Origin: Campylobacteraceae bacterium
GTDB taxonomy: Bacteria; Campylobacterota; Campylobacteria; Campylobacterales; Sulfurovaceae
Assembly: GCA_027081065.1 (NCBI GenBank)
Contig: JALWLW010000046.1
Location: forward strand, 1 to 19,363
Length of the DNA stretch: 19,363 nucleotides
Direction: 5' to 3'
Shown: positions 1-7,119 of the stretch, piece by piece
Numbering within the stretch: position 1 is the stretch's first letter
How the letters are laid out: each line of letters starts with the position of its first letter
Program-made: the position numbers and the translations under genes
The notes under the pieces: model-generated
The model's database searches: none
What the model was told of the DNA's origin: nothing
Seen by the model: the letters and a program-made list of their open reading frames with translations, nothing else

Positions 1-31
1 ATATAAAATGATATTTTCAAACACTTTTTGA

Positions 32-80
32 TATAATTTACCTATTATTTTAAATATAATTCTTAAAATATTAATATAAT
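32..80 (+). promoter_or_regulatory. Three tandem -10 boxes upstream of yidC
   Basis: Exact TATAAT hexamers lie at 32-37, 55-60 and 75-80 in an A/T-rich stretch with no recognisable -35 boxes. This is the known style of RpoD promoters in Campylobacter and Helicobacter. Any of the three could start the yidC-jag-mnmE transcript, leaving a leader of roughly 50-95 bases. In DNA this AT-rich some matches are expected by chance, so the active one is not known. No open frame is seen in 1-136. Confidence 0.5.
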
Positions 81-136
81 TTAACATGTAAAGTAAAATT
101 TTAATATATTTATAGAATTGGAAAAGGTAATCTCTA

Positions 137-1753
137 GTGGAACAACAATCAGACCTTCAGAAACGTTTATTACTTGCATTGACACTATCATTTGTAGTAT
201 TTATAGCTTTTGATTTATTTATGCCAAAAACATTAAAGCCCGTTGATAGTAATAGTACAGCAACATCTAAAACATTGCAAACAACAAATAGTACACCTCA
301 AATTGTGACTAAAAATTCCACAATAACAGCTCCGAATATTACAACAAATGCACCTAGCAGTGCTTCTTCAGCACCTCTTAGTACGGTTAAAGCCTTGACA
401 ACTATTAGTTCAGATAGATTTATTTATAATATTGATGAGTTAGGACGTATTGCTCAAGTAACAATGTTAGAGAAAAAATATGAATATGAAGGAGAAAAGC
501 TTAAACTTTTAAACCCAGCTTGGGTTAAACCTTTAGAAATTCGTTTTTCAGATACAGCTTTAAATGATGAAGCATTAAAAACACCCTATAGTAGTTCTGT
601 CTCTAGTGTTGATTTAAGTTCGGGAGAGCAAAAAGTTATATTAACTCAAAAATTGAGTAGTACGACTGTTACTAAGGAGTTGACTTTCTATAAAGATGGT
701 CATTATGATATAAATATTAATCTTAGTACTCCACAGACCTATTTTGTAATGCCTGGACGTAGACCAAATGCTGACCATACTATTTATATGGTAAATCAAG
801 GGGCATTACTTAAAAAGACTACGGGTGAGATTCAAATTATTGAAGATGGTGATGCTGATGCTGATGATAAGTTAAATGGGGTTAATGTAGAGTTTGCTTC
901 TTCATTTGATCGATATTTTGCTTCTATCTTATATAATTTTGAGAAACCTTTAAAGGTTTATACACAAATAACTCCCGATGAGAATGCTTTAGTATTTATT
1001 CAAGGAGAGCAAAACTTTACTTTACATGGTTACCTTGGACCAAAAGAGTCAGAGATATTAAAAAACTTAAATCCTAAGTTAACAGATGCTATAGAATATG
1101 GGTTGATTACTTTCTTTGCAAAACCACTCTTTAAACTTTTAGAGTGGTTTCATAATCATGTAGGAAATTGGGGTTGGGCGATTGTCTTGGTAACTTTACT
1201 TATTAAATTGGTTCTTTTCCCTCTTTCATATAAAGGTATGATGTCGATGCAAAAGCTTAAAGACCTTGCACCACAGATGAAAGAGTTAAAAACCAAATAT
1301 GGTAAAGACCCACAAAAAATGAATATGAAAATGATGGAAATGTATAAAAAAGAAGGAGCAAACCCAATGGGTGGATGTCTTCCTATGTTAATACAAATTC
1401 CAATTTTCTTTGCGATTTATAGAGTGCTATTGAATGCTGTTGAGCTTCAAGGGGCAGAATGGGCATTGTGGATTACAGATTTATCAGTTAAAGATCCATT
1501 TTATGTATTACCTATTTTGATGGGTGCTTCTATGTGGTATCAACAAAAATTGACACCAAACACAATGACAGATCCAATGCAGCAAAAGATTTTTCAATGG
1601 TTACCTGCAGTAATGACGGTATTCTTTTTAACATTCCCTGCAGGACTTGTACTTTATTGGTTGGTGAATAACCTCTTTACAATTGCACAACAATTTGTGA
1701 TTAACAATGCGTATGAAAAGCAAAAAGCTGTTAAAGCAGCATTAAAAAAATAA
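137..1753 (+). CDS. yidC: Membrane protein insertase YidC (Oxa1 family)
   Basis: YidC inserts proteins into the inner membrane, alone or with SecYEG. The 538 residues show the Gram-negative layout: an N-terminal membrane helix (about 11-29), a Ser/Thr-rich linker (about 36-90), a large periplasmic beta domain, then the 60KD_IMP insertase core from about residue 340. The core has the conserved NPMGGCLPMLIQIPIFFAIY stretch and a DPMQQKIFQWLP motif. The groove position that is Arg366 in E. coli YidC appears to be Lys357 here (LIKLVLFPLS). The start is GTG at 137, supported by an AAGG Shine-Dalgarno at 124-127; no ATG fits better. It leads the cluster with jag (25-base gap) and mnmE, an order shared with H. 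pylori. The usual upstream partners rpmH, rnpA and yidD are not in the 136 bases before it. Confidence 0.97.
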   Translation: MEQQSDLQKRLLLALTLSFVVFIAFDLFMPKTLKPVDSNSTATSKTLQTTNSTPQIVTKNSTITAPNITTNAPSSASSAPLSTVKALTTISSDRFIYNIDELGRIAQVTMLEKKYEYEGEKLKLLNPAWVKPLEIRFSDTALNDEALKTPYSSSVSSVDLSSGEQKVILTQKLSSTTVTKELTFYKDGHYDININLSTPQTYFVMPGRRPNADHTIYMVNQGALLKKTTGEIQIIEDGDADADDKLNGVNVEFASSFDRYFASILYNFEKPLKVYTQITPDENALVFIQGEQNFTLHGYLGPKESEILKNLNPKLTDAIEYGLITFFAKPLFKLLEWFHNHVGNWGWAIVLVTLLIKLVLFPLSYKGMMSMQKLKDLAPQMKELKTKYGKDPQKMNMKMMEMYKKEGANPMGGCLPMLIQIPIFFAIYRVLLNAVELQGAEWALWITDLSVKDPFYVLPILMGASMWYQQKLTPNTMTDPMQQKIFQWLPAVMTVFFLTFPAGLVLYWLVNNLFTIAQQFVINNAYEKQKAVKAALKK

Positions 1754-1778
1754 AATTTAATATGCCCGGGAGAGCGAC

Positions 1779-2663
1779 ATGGAAATGAAAAGAATTGAAG
1801 CAGATACATTAGAAGAAGCTTATAGTAAAGCAGCCAAAGAGTTAGCATGTTCAGTAACTGAGATTAATTATGAAATTGTACAGCATCCTACTACGGGAAT
1901 GATGGGTTTATTTAAAAAAACAGCCATTATTATTGCTGTTAAAAAAGTTACAACAGAAACAAAGGTAAATGTAGAAAAAACAGAAGTTAAAAAGGTTAGA
2001 GAAAACGTAGCCCAAAAAGAGAAGAAGCGTACACCTACTATAACAAAAAAAATAAAAGAAGAGAGTAGAAAAACAAAAGATATTTTACTTAAAGAAGAGG
2101 CGATAGTTGATGACTTTTTTAGTAAAGAGAGTAAAACGGTAGAGAAAAAAGCTAGTCAAGAAAAAGTAGTTTTTGATGATGATAGAGATACGCCTGAAAA
2201 TAAAAAGCTTTCTCTTGAGATTGAAAAGAAAATTCAAGGTTTAATGAAAGCTGGATGTTTTGAAATTGATACTGTAGAGGTAGATGTATTTTCTGGTATT
2301 GCTCATATTTTTATTGATGGTGATGATGCTGCTTTACTGATTGGAAAAGAAGGTTATCGATATAATGCACTTTCATATATGTTATTTAATTGGATTAATG
2401 CACATTATAACTTATATATTAAGCTAGAAGTTGCTGAGTTTATTCAAGCACAAGAAGAGATGATTGATAATTATTTAAAACCAATAACTGAACATATTAA
2501 AGAGCATGGAAAAGGAAAAACAAAACCTTTAGATGGTATTTTAGTCCAAATTGCACTGGAAAAACTTAGAGCAATGTTTCCTAATAAATACATTGCGATT
2601 AAGACAGGTAAAGATGGTAAAAAGTTTATTATTATCAATGACTTTAATACTAGAAAAAAATAA
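1779..2663 (+). CDS. jag: RNA-binding protein Jag/KhpB
   Basis: Jag (KhpB, SpoIIIJ-associated) is a cytoplasmic RNA-binding protein encoded next to yidC in many bacteria. Its 294 residues comprise a Jag-N domain (about 1-52, with a GMMGLFKK turn), a long Lys/Glu-rich linker (about 55-155), a KH domain with the GxxG loop at G189-K-E-G192, and a C-terminal segment in the place of R3H. The R3H hallmark Arg...His pair is missing: the region after PLDG reads ILVQIALEKL. RNA binding, if any, would therefore rest on the KH domain. The H. pylori relative HP1451 is reported to regulate the VirB11 ATPase, but no type IV secretion genes are visible here. The start is ATG 1779, behind GGAGAG at 1769-1774; the in-frame ATG at 1785 would give a more usual spacing and cannot be excluded. 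Confidence 0.93.
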   Translation: MEMKRIEADTLEEAYSKAAKELACSVTEINYEIVQHPTTGMMGLFKKTAIIIAVKKVTTETKVNVEKTEVKKVRENVAQKEKKRTPTITKKIKEESRKTKDILLKEEAIVDDFFSKESKTVEKKASQEKVVFDDDRDTPENKKLSLEIEKKIQGLMKAGCFEIDTVEVDVFSGIAHIFIDGDDAALLIGKEGYRYNALSYMLFNWINAHYNLYIKLEVAEFIQAQEEMIDNYLKPITEHIKEHGKGKTKPLDGILVQIALEKLRAMFPNKYIAIKTGKDGKKFIIINDFNTRKK

Positions 2664-2678
2664 AAAGTTACAATATTA

Positions 2679-4019
2679 ATGTCAAATACAATTGTTGCCA
2701 TTGCTACGGCATCTGGTATCTCTTCAATTTCTATTATACGACTAAGTGGTGATGCATCACTTAGTTTAGCAAAAATAGTCTCTCATAAACATGATATTAT
2801 TCCAAGACATGCACACTTAACTTCACTTTACAATAAAGAAGACGATTTAATTGATCATGCTATTATGATTTATTTTAAAAATCCTCACTCGTTTACAGGC
2901 GAAGATATTGTAGAGTTTCAGTGTCATGGTGGAATGGTTGTAGCACAAGAAATTCTTGAAACTCTTGTGGCTCATGGTGCAAGATTGGCACTTCCTGGAG
3001 AGTTTTCAAAACGTGCTTTTTTAAATGGAAAGATTGACTTAACTAAAGCAGAAGCGATTGCAAAACTTATTGAGGCTAAGTCTGTAGATGCTGCAAAAAT
3101 TTTAGCCAAACAGCTCAAAGGTGATTTAAAAGATTTTGTCGATGATAGTCGTGAAGCAATGCTTAGAGCAACGGCGTATTCTGAAGTGATGATTGATTAT
3201 GCTGAAGAGGATATTCCAGAAGATGTTTTGGAGAATATTGTCATACAATTAGATGCTTTAGTTTTAAAAATGGATAAAATTGTAGAAGCCAGTCATCGAC
3301 GTAAAGGATTGATTGAAGGTTTTAGAGTTGCTATTATTGGAAAACCCAATGTTGGTAAAAGTTCACTACTTAATGGTTTTTTAGCCTCAGATAGAGCAAT
3401 TGTCTCAGAGATTGCTGGAACAACACGTGATACAATTGAAGAGCAAGTACGTATTGGTAGTCATATTATTAGGCTTATTGATACAGCTGGTATTCGTGAT
3501 GCACGTGATAGTATTGAAAAAATTGGTGTAGAGCGTTCATTGGCTTCTATTGAAGATGCTGATGTCGTCATTGCACTTTTTGACTTAAGTAGGGAATTTG
3601 ATGAAGAAGATGCAAAAATTGTCGAGATTATTGAGCTTTTAGAAGATAAAGAAGTCATTGTTACATTAAATAAGTTAGATCTAGAACCACTATTAGATTT
3701 ACAAAAGTTAAGAGAGTTCTCTGCTATTTATGTCTCTGCTAAAAATGATTTTAAGAATTTAACAGATAAGTTAGAGCAGTTTTTTAATAGTATCGGAGAA
3801 GATGAAGAGTTAATGCTTATTTCAACAAGACAAATAGATGCTGTAGAGAAGAGTAAAAAAGCTATTTTAGAAGCTAAAGAACCTCTATTAAGAGGAGAAT
3901 TAGAATTCTTTTCTTATCATCTTCAAGATGCTATTACAGCACTCTCTTCAATCTCTAAACCTTATGATTCTGAAGAAATTTTAGATAAAATGTTTGGAGA
4001 GTTCTGTTTAGGAAAATAG
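2679..4019 (+). CDS. mnmE: tRNA-U34 modification GTPase MnmE (TrmE)
   Basis: With MnmG, MnmE makes the 5-carboxymethylaminomethyl or aminomethyl group on U34 of several tRNAs. The 446 residues match the family length. The N-terminal tetrahydrofolate-binding domain holds the FQCHGG motif. The G domain has the P-loop G221-K-P-N-V-G-K-S228, the AGTTRDT switch (G2), DTAGIR (G3) and N331-K-L-D334 (G4). The C-terminus is the catalytic C443-L-G-K446. All key residues are present, so the enzyme should be active. It follows jag after 15 bases. No good Shine-Dalgarno precedes ATG 2679, which suggests translation coupled to jag. The stop is TAG, showing that TAG is used as an ordinary stop in this genome. 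The partner mnmG is not in the window. Confidence 0.97.
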   Translation: MSNTIVAIATASGISSISIIRLSGDASLSLAKIVSHKHDIIPRHAHLTSLYNKEDDLIDHAIMIYFKNPHSFTGEDIVEFQCHGGMVVAQEILETLVAHGARLALPGEFSKRAFLNGKIDLTKAEAIAKLIEAKSVDAAKILAKQLKGDLKDFVDDSREAMLRATAYSEVMIDYAEEDIPEDVLENIVIQLDALVLKMDKIVEASHRRKGLIEGFRVAIIGKPNVGKSSLLNGFLASDRAIVSEIAGTTRDTIEEQVRIGSHIIRLIDTAGIRDARDSIEKIGVERSLASIEDADVVIALFDLSREFDEEDAKIVEIIELLEDKEVIVTLNKLDLEPLLDLQKLREFSAIYVSAKNDFKNLTDKLEQFFNSIGEDEELMLISTRQIDAVEKSKKAILEAKEPLLRGELEFFSYHLQDAITALSSISKPYDSEEILDKMFGEFCLGK

Positions 4020-4037
4020 AGTTTATTAGGAGATAAA

Positions 4038-4778
4038 ATGTTAAAAACAATAGTGAAATATTCATTACCTGCTGTAATTATTTTGGGTCTGTCTGCTTGT
4101 AGTAGTGCTAGACGTACAATCACTATAGGACCAGAAACAGTTCAAACTGTTAATGAACCAAGACGCGTGACACCTGTAAAAAGACCGGATATTAAAGAAG
4201 AAATTTTATTGGGTAGAGATAGAAAAAATCCAAATGCCTCTTTAGGTTCAAGAGTTGATGTACCTGTTAATAACCCTTCTTTAGGGGAAGTGATTGATAC
4301 AGAAGAATCCCCTTCTACAGAAAGTCCTGTTGTGCCAGTTACAAATCAACAAATGGAGCGTATTCCTTTTCCTGTTTCAGAGTATAGACAGTTGAGCACT
4401 AGGGGGAGAAGTACAGTTTCGGGAAGGATATTTTTGGAAAATTCTCATACCTCTGTACAAATAAAAGGAAAAAAAATTAAACTCTGGCTTAATCCTGTTA
4501 CTTCATATTCTCGTCAGTGGTACGAAGAGAGTTATTTAGGTGGATATAAACTCTCTAAGACAGATAAGAGACTCTATAAGTATCTAAAGTTTACTTATTC
4601 AGATAATTCGGGTCAGTTTAATTTCTTTGGTGTACCTACAGGAAATTACTATTTAACAGGAAGTATTTCTTGTGCTGAAGAGTGTGGATATAGTGAAAGA
4701 CAATCTATTCGTTTGGTTCGAGAAATTTCAGTTGGTCGTGGAGTAACTACTGTTGATTTAATGAAACATGTTCCTTAA
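4038..4778 (+). CDS. Lipoprotein with C-terminal carboxypeptidase-regulatory-like beta domain
   Basis: This 246-residue protein begins with a lipoprotein signal: Lys residues, a hydrophobic run and the lipobox LSAC with C21 as the lipidated cysteine. A Pro/Thr/Ser/Val-rich region follows (about 22-125). The C-terminal ~110 residues start with a VSGRIFLEN strand, and a G-Q-F-N-F-F-G-V-P-T-G-N-Y-Y-L turn follows later. That pattern is typical of carboxypeptidase-regulatory or transthyretin-like beta sandwiches, which usually serve as structural or binding modules. It should be anchored in the envelope; its partner is unknown. ATG 4038 has a strong AGGAG at 4028-4032 and lies 18 bases after mnmE, so it probably ends the yidC cluster. 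In H. pylori envelope-protein genes also follow mnmE. The lipoprotein call is firm, the domain call moderate, and no function is assigned. Confidence 0.8.
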   Translation: MLKTIVKYSLPAVIILGLSACSSARRTITIGPETVQTVNEPRRVTPVKRPDIKEEILLGRDRKNPNASLGSRVDVPVNNPSLGEVIDTEESPSTESPVVPVTNQQMERIPFPVSEYRQLSTRGRSTVSGRIFLENSHTSVQIKGKKIKLWLNPVTSYSRQWYEESYLGGYKLSKTDKRLYKYLKFTYSDNSGQFNFFGVPTGNYYLTGSISCAEECGYSERQSIRLVREISVGRGVTTVDLMKHVP

Positions 4779-4791
4779 AGTAAACATGTTT
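4764..4791. terminator. Inverted repeat between convergent genes
   Basis: The arms AAACATGTT (4764-4772) and AACATGTTT (4783-4791) are perfect complements around a 10-base spacer. They span the last codons of the lipoprotein gene and the stop of the convergent dut gene. The stem is AT-rich and lacks a long T tract, so this is at best a weak bidirectional terminator. Confidence 0.4.
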
Positions 4792-5473
4792 ATTGTGCTT
4801 CAGGGTAAGCTTCTTTTAAAGCAATATATAAAGCTTCAGGAGTAATATCACTCTTAGAAGCTAATATCTCTTGCATAACAACATTATCTTCTTTATTATT
4901 CCAAATTTTAATGTAAGAGCCATTTTTATATCCATGATCTTGCCTAAACTTATTTAGAATATTTTTCCCAATGTAAAGCTCATAGAGTTCTGGTAGTTTG
5001 AGGTTTAGTTTTGAGGACATGGTTAAAAATGAGCTAACAAGTCTATTAATATCTTTATTACAAAAAAGTACCTTTATCATCTCTTCAACAAGTTCAATCT
5101 CTTCATAGGTATTAAGTTGTTCAGACGTTTCAGCTTTTAAAAATTCATTAAAGCTTTCCATGGTAGTGATAGCATTAGCAATATCTGTGATATTTCCTCG
5201 ATTCTCAACTTTATAAAGTCGTAAAGCTTCAGACATAACAAAGTGCCAAATATCTACAATTTCAATTTTTATATTTTCATAATCTGGATTTGCATCTATA
5301 TTTTTCCAATGTTTCCATGGGTAAGACTCTATAAGTTCGGCAGCTTCAAGGTAAATACAACGTCGCCAGTCAATTTTTTTATTGTTTTTAGTAAATCCTG
5401 CTTCCCAATTGAGTCCATTGGTTGCATCATTTAGTTCTTGTTGTAGTTCTAGCATTTGTAATATTCTATTCAT
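4790..5473 (-). CDS. dut: Dimeric all-alpha dUTP diphosphatase (dUTPase_2 type)
   Basis: The enzyme hydrolyses dUTP to dUMP and pyrophosphate, keeping uracil out of DNA and supplying dUMP for thymidylate synthesis. The 227 residues match the Campylobacter-type dimeric dUTPase and not the trimeric beta form. The metal-binding motifs are visible as E43-x-x-E46 (EAAELIESYPWKHWK) and E71-x-x-D74 (EIVDIWHF), which correspond to the ExxE and ExxD magnesium sites of all-alpha NTP pyrophosphatases. The gene lies 8 bases after pdxJ on the same strand. Its AGGA Shine-Dalgarno overlaps the pdxJ stop (TAGGAAAA), so the two are probably translationally coupled. Confidence 0.93.
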   Translation of the reverse strand: MNRILQMLELQQELNDATNGLNWEAGFTKNNKKIDWRRCIYLEAAELIESYPWKHWKNIDANPDYENIKIEIVDIWHFVMSEALRLYKVENRGNITDIANAITTMESFNEFLKAETSEQLNTYEEIELVEEMIKVLFCNKDINRLVSSFLTMSSKLNLKLPELYELYIGKNILNKFRQDHGYKNGSYIKIWNNKEDNVVMQEILASKSDITPEALYIALKEAYPEAQ

Positions 5474-5481
5474 CTATTTTC

Positions 5482-6264
5482 CTATTTGATTAATAATTCT
5501 TTCATCTCTAATATGGCTCTCTCTAGTCCTGTAAAAACAGAACGGGCTATAATACTTTGTCCAATATTAAGCTCTTCAATAGTCTCTATGGCTGTAATTT
5601 CTTTAACATTTTGATAGTTTAATCCATGACCAGCTGCTACTTTTAATCCAAGTTCCATGGCATCACAGGAGAGGGTACGAAGATTACTAATCTCTTCTTG
5701 AAGCATCTCTTTAAGTTCTAAACGAGAGCATTCAAGCTCTTTAATGCTATGGTGAGTATTGGCTAAGTTTCCATAAAGCATGGCATAAACATTGGCATAT
5801 CTACCTGTGTGAAATTCAATCCATTCAACATCAAGTTTTTCTGCCATTTCAACGTTATCAAGTGTGGGGTCAATAAAGAGTGAGACTTCAATTTCATGTT
5901 GTTTTAGTCGTCTAATTGTTTTAGTAAGAAGTTCAGCATTAGAAACAATATCTAAACCACCTTCGGTAGTTACTTCTTCTCTTTTTTCAGGAACAAGAGT
6001 GACTCTATGAGGTTGGAGTTCACAAACAATGTCAATAATTTCATTGGACATTGCACATTCAAGGTTTACAGGTAATGAAGAGTGATAAATAATATTTAAA
6101 GCATCAATATCTTGAATATGTCGTCTATCTTCACGTAAGTGTATAGTAATTTGGTCAGCACCAGCACGTTTAACAATGCTTAGTGCATCTAAAGGGTTAG
6201 GATCAGCTATTTTTCGTGCTTCTCTTAACACAGCAATATGGTCTATATTTACACCTAGTTTCAT
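5482..6264 (-). CDS. pdxJ: Pyridoxine 5'-phosphate synthase PdxJ
   Basis: PdxJ condenses 1-deoxy-D-xylulose 5-phosphate with 3-amino-2-oxopropyl phosphate to give pyridoxine 5'-phosphate, the last ring-forming step of DXP-dependent vitamin B6 synthesis. The 260 residues include the N-terminal signature GVNIDHIAVLREAR, the ITIHLREDRRHIQD active-site strand and the late AAGHGLNY loop, all characteristic of the TIM-barrel family. The start ATG at 6262-6264 has AGGAAG five bases upstream. In many Campylobacterota pdxA sits beside pdxJ; here the follower is dut and no pdxA is visible. The product supplies PLP, which NspC and IlvA in this window use. Confidence 0.96.
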   Translation of the reverse strand: MKLGVNIDHIAVLREARKIADPNPLDALSIVKRAGADQITIHLREDRRHIQDIDALNIIYHSSLPVNLECAMSNEIIDIVCELQPHRVTLVPEKREEVTTEGGLDIVSNAELLTKTIRRLKQHEIEVSLFIDPTLDNVEMAEKLDVEWIEFHTGRYANVYAMLYGNLANTHHSIKELECSRLELKEMLQEEISNLRTLSCDAMELGLKVAAGHGLNYQNVKEITAIETIEELNIGQSIIARSVFTGLERAILEMKELLIK

Positions 6265-6303
6265 CTTTACTTCCTATAATATATGACTTATCTTATAGCT
6301 TAT

Positions 6304-6309
6304 ATTATA
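6304..6309 (-). promoter_or_regulatory. -10 box for pdxJ-dut
   Basis: On the minus strand an exact TATAAT (plus-strand ATTATA) lies 39 bases before the pdxJ start codon, giving a predicted leader of about 33 bases. It sits just beyond the TAA that closes the open frame following the cytochrome stop. No -35 box is recognisable. Confidence 0.5.
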
Positions 6310-6316
6310 CTTTGTT

Positions 6317-6460
6317 TTACTTTTTAGCCCCATTAGATTTTTTAGCTACTTTTTCAAGTTCATGTTTAACGATTATGTCATAGTAGTGTTGAATGGCATC
6401 GACATATTGTACAGCTTCATCGCCTCTAGTATAAGCATATTTACCATTAAGGTTAATATA
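6317..6460 (-). pseudogene. In-frame coding remnant directly after the cytochrome c stop
   Basis: Immediately after the TAG that ends the cytochrome gene (6461-6463), the same frame stays open for 47 codons before a TAA. The translation begins YINLNGKYAYTRGDEAVQYV and continues with DAIQHYYDIIVKHELEK and a Lys-rich end. It looks like the C-terminus of a real protein. There is no ATG, GTG or TTG near its beginning and no Shine-Dalgarno, so it is unlikely to be an independent gene. It may be the former C-terminus of this cytochrome cut off by a nonsense change, the 3' remnant of another gene left by a deletion, or a sequencing error at one base. I do not recognise the family. Confidence 0.5.
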
Positions 6461-6979
6461 CTATTTCTCTCCACATTTTCCGTGACCACATTTATGTTCT
6501 GTTTTTGGTTTTTCTGAAGCACATTTATCACCTCCACACTTACCCTGACCACATTTCCCTTTTCCTTTACAGTGACCAGATTGACAATCTTTAGTTTCCC
6601 ATTTTTCATCAAAATTATCAAACATCCATGTAGAAACTGTTTGACGTTCTTCTGGTGTCATTGCTTTACCAATCGCTGGCATTAGACCAAATTTCTCAAT
6701 GGCAGGTTTCATACATTTAGACTTCTCTTTGCTAGGATTTTGAATGTAGTCCACAATAAACTCAATGACTTTAGTTTTGTTGTTATCAAAAGAGTGTTTG
6801 AGTTTAGCTGACACTTTTGAAATAGGAGGTGCTTTCATATCATTCATTTTTTCAGGCATTTTTTCTGAATGACAAGCGACACATTTTGCATCAAATACTT
6901 TTTGTCCAGTTAGTGCTTCTGCATTTAGCATAGTAAAGGTACTAAAAAGCAATATGAGTAGGGTTGTTATTTTTTTCAT
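6461..6979 (-). CDS. Secreted monohaem cytochrome c with Cys/Gly/Lys-rich tail
   Basis: A cleavable signal peptide (residues 1-20, ending LNA) sends this 172-residue protein to the periplasm. The haem site is C33-V-A-C36-H37. Candidate axial methionines lie around 90-107 (for example the GLMPAIG stretch), so the first ~125 residues form a small class I-type electron carrier. The last ~42 residues (131-172) are low complexity and contain seven cysteines, with GKCG at 141-144, 146-149 and 167-170. Such a tail suggests metal binding or post-translational change. The redox partner is not identifiable from the neighbours. ATG 6979 has an AAGGA Shine-Dalgarno. The reading frame continues after its TAG stop (see the following remnant), so the true C-terminus is uncertain. 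Confidence 0.85.
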   Translation of the reverse strand: MKKITTLLILLFSTFTMLNAEALTGQKVFDAKCVACHSEKMPEKMNDMKAPPISKVSAKLKHSFDNNKTKVIEFIVDYIQNPSKEKSKCMKPAIEKFGLMPAIGKAMTPEERQTVSTWMFDNFDEKWETKDCQSGHCKGKGKCGQGKCGGDKCASEKPKTEHKCGHGKCGEK

Positions 6980-7011
6980 ATTTTTTCCTTATAATTTTTT
7001 GGAACAAAGTT

Positions 7012-7022
7012 AGTATAGTATA
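7012..7022 (-). promoter_or_regulatory. Overlapping -10 boxes for the cytochrome gene
   Basis: On the minus strand two TATACT hexamers overlap by one base (plus-strand AGTATA at 7012-7017 and 7017-7022), 33-43 bases before the cytochrome start. This is a probable RpoD-type promoter. Confidence 0.45.
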
Positions 7023-7083
7023 ATTAGTATATAGAAAACGTGTAGCTGTAATATTTTTTTAATTTATTTTTATTTCTTATAGT

Positions 7084-7089
7084 TATAAT
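7084..7089 (+). promoter_or_regulatory. -10 box for the secreted coiled-coil gene
   Basis: An exact TATAAT lies 30 bases before ATG 7120, after a T-rich stretch. It is divergent from and well separated from the cytochrome promoter. Confidence 0.5.
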
Positions 7090-7119
7090 TCCTCTCAATA
7101 AATTAAAAAAGGAAATAAG

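Noticed and set aside
6461..6463. TAG as a recoded sense codon (for example pyrrolysine)
   Set aside because: mnmE and pdxJ in this window end in TAG at the expected family length, so TAG is an ordinary stop.
6373..6621. An 82-codon minus-strand open frame crossing the cytochrome stop
   Set aside because: It is out of frame with the cytochrome. Its translation over the GKCG region is a frame-shifted shadow, and the continuation after the stop reads as protein only in the cytochrome frame.
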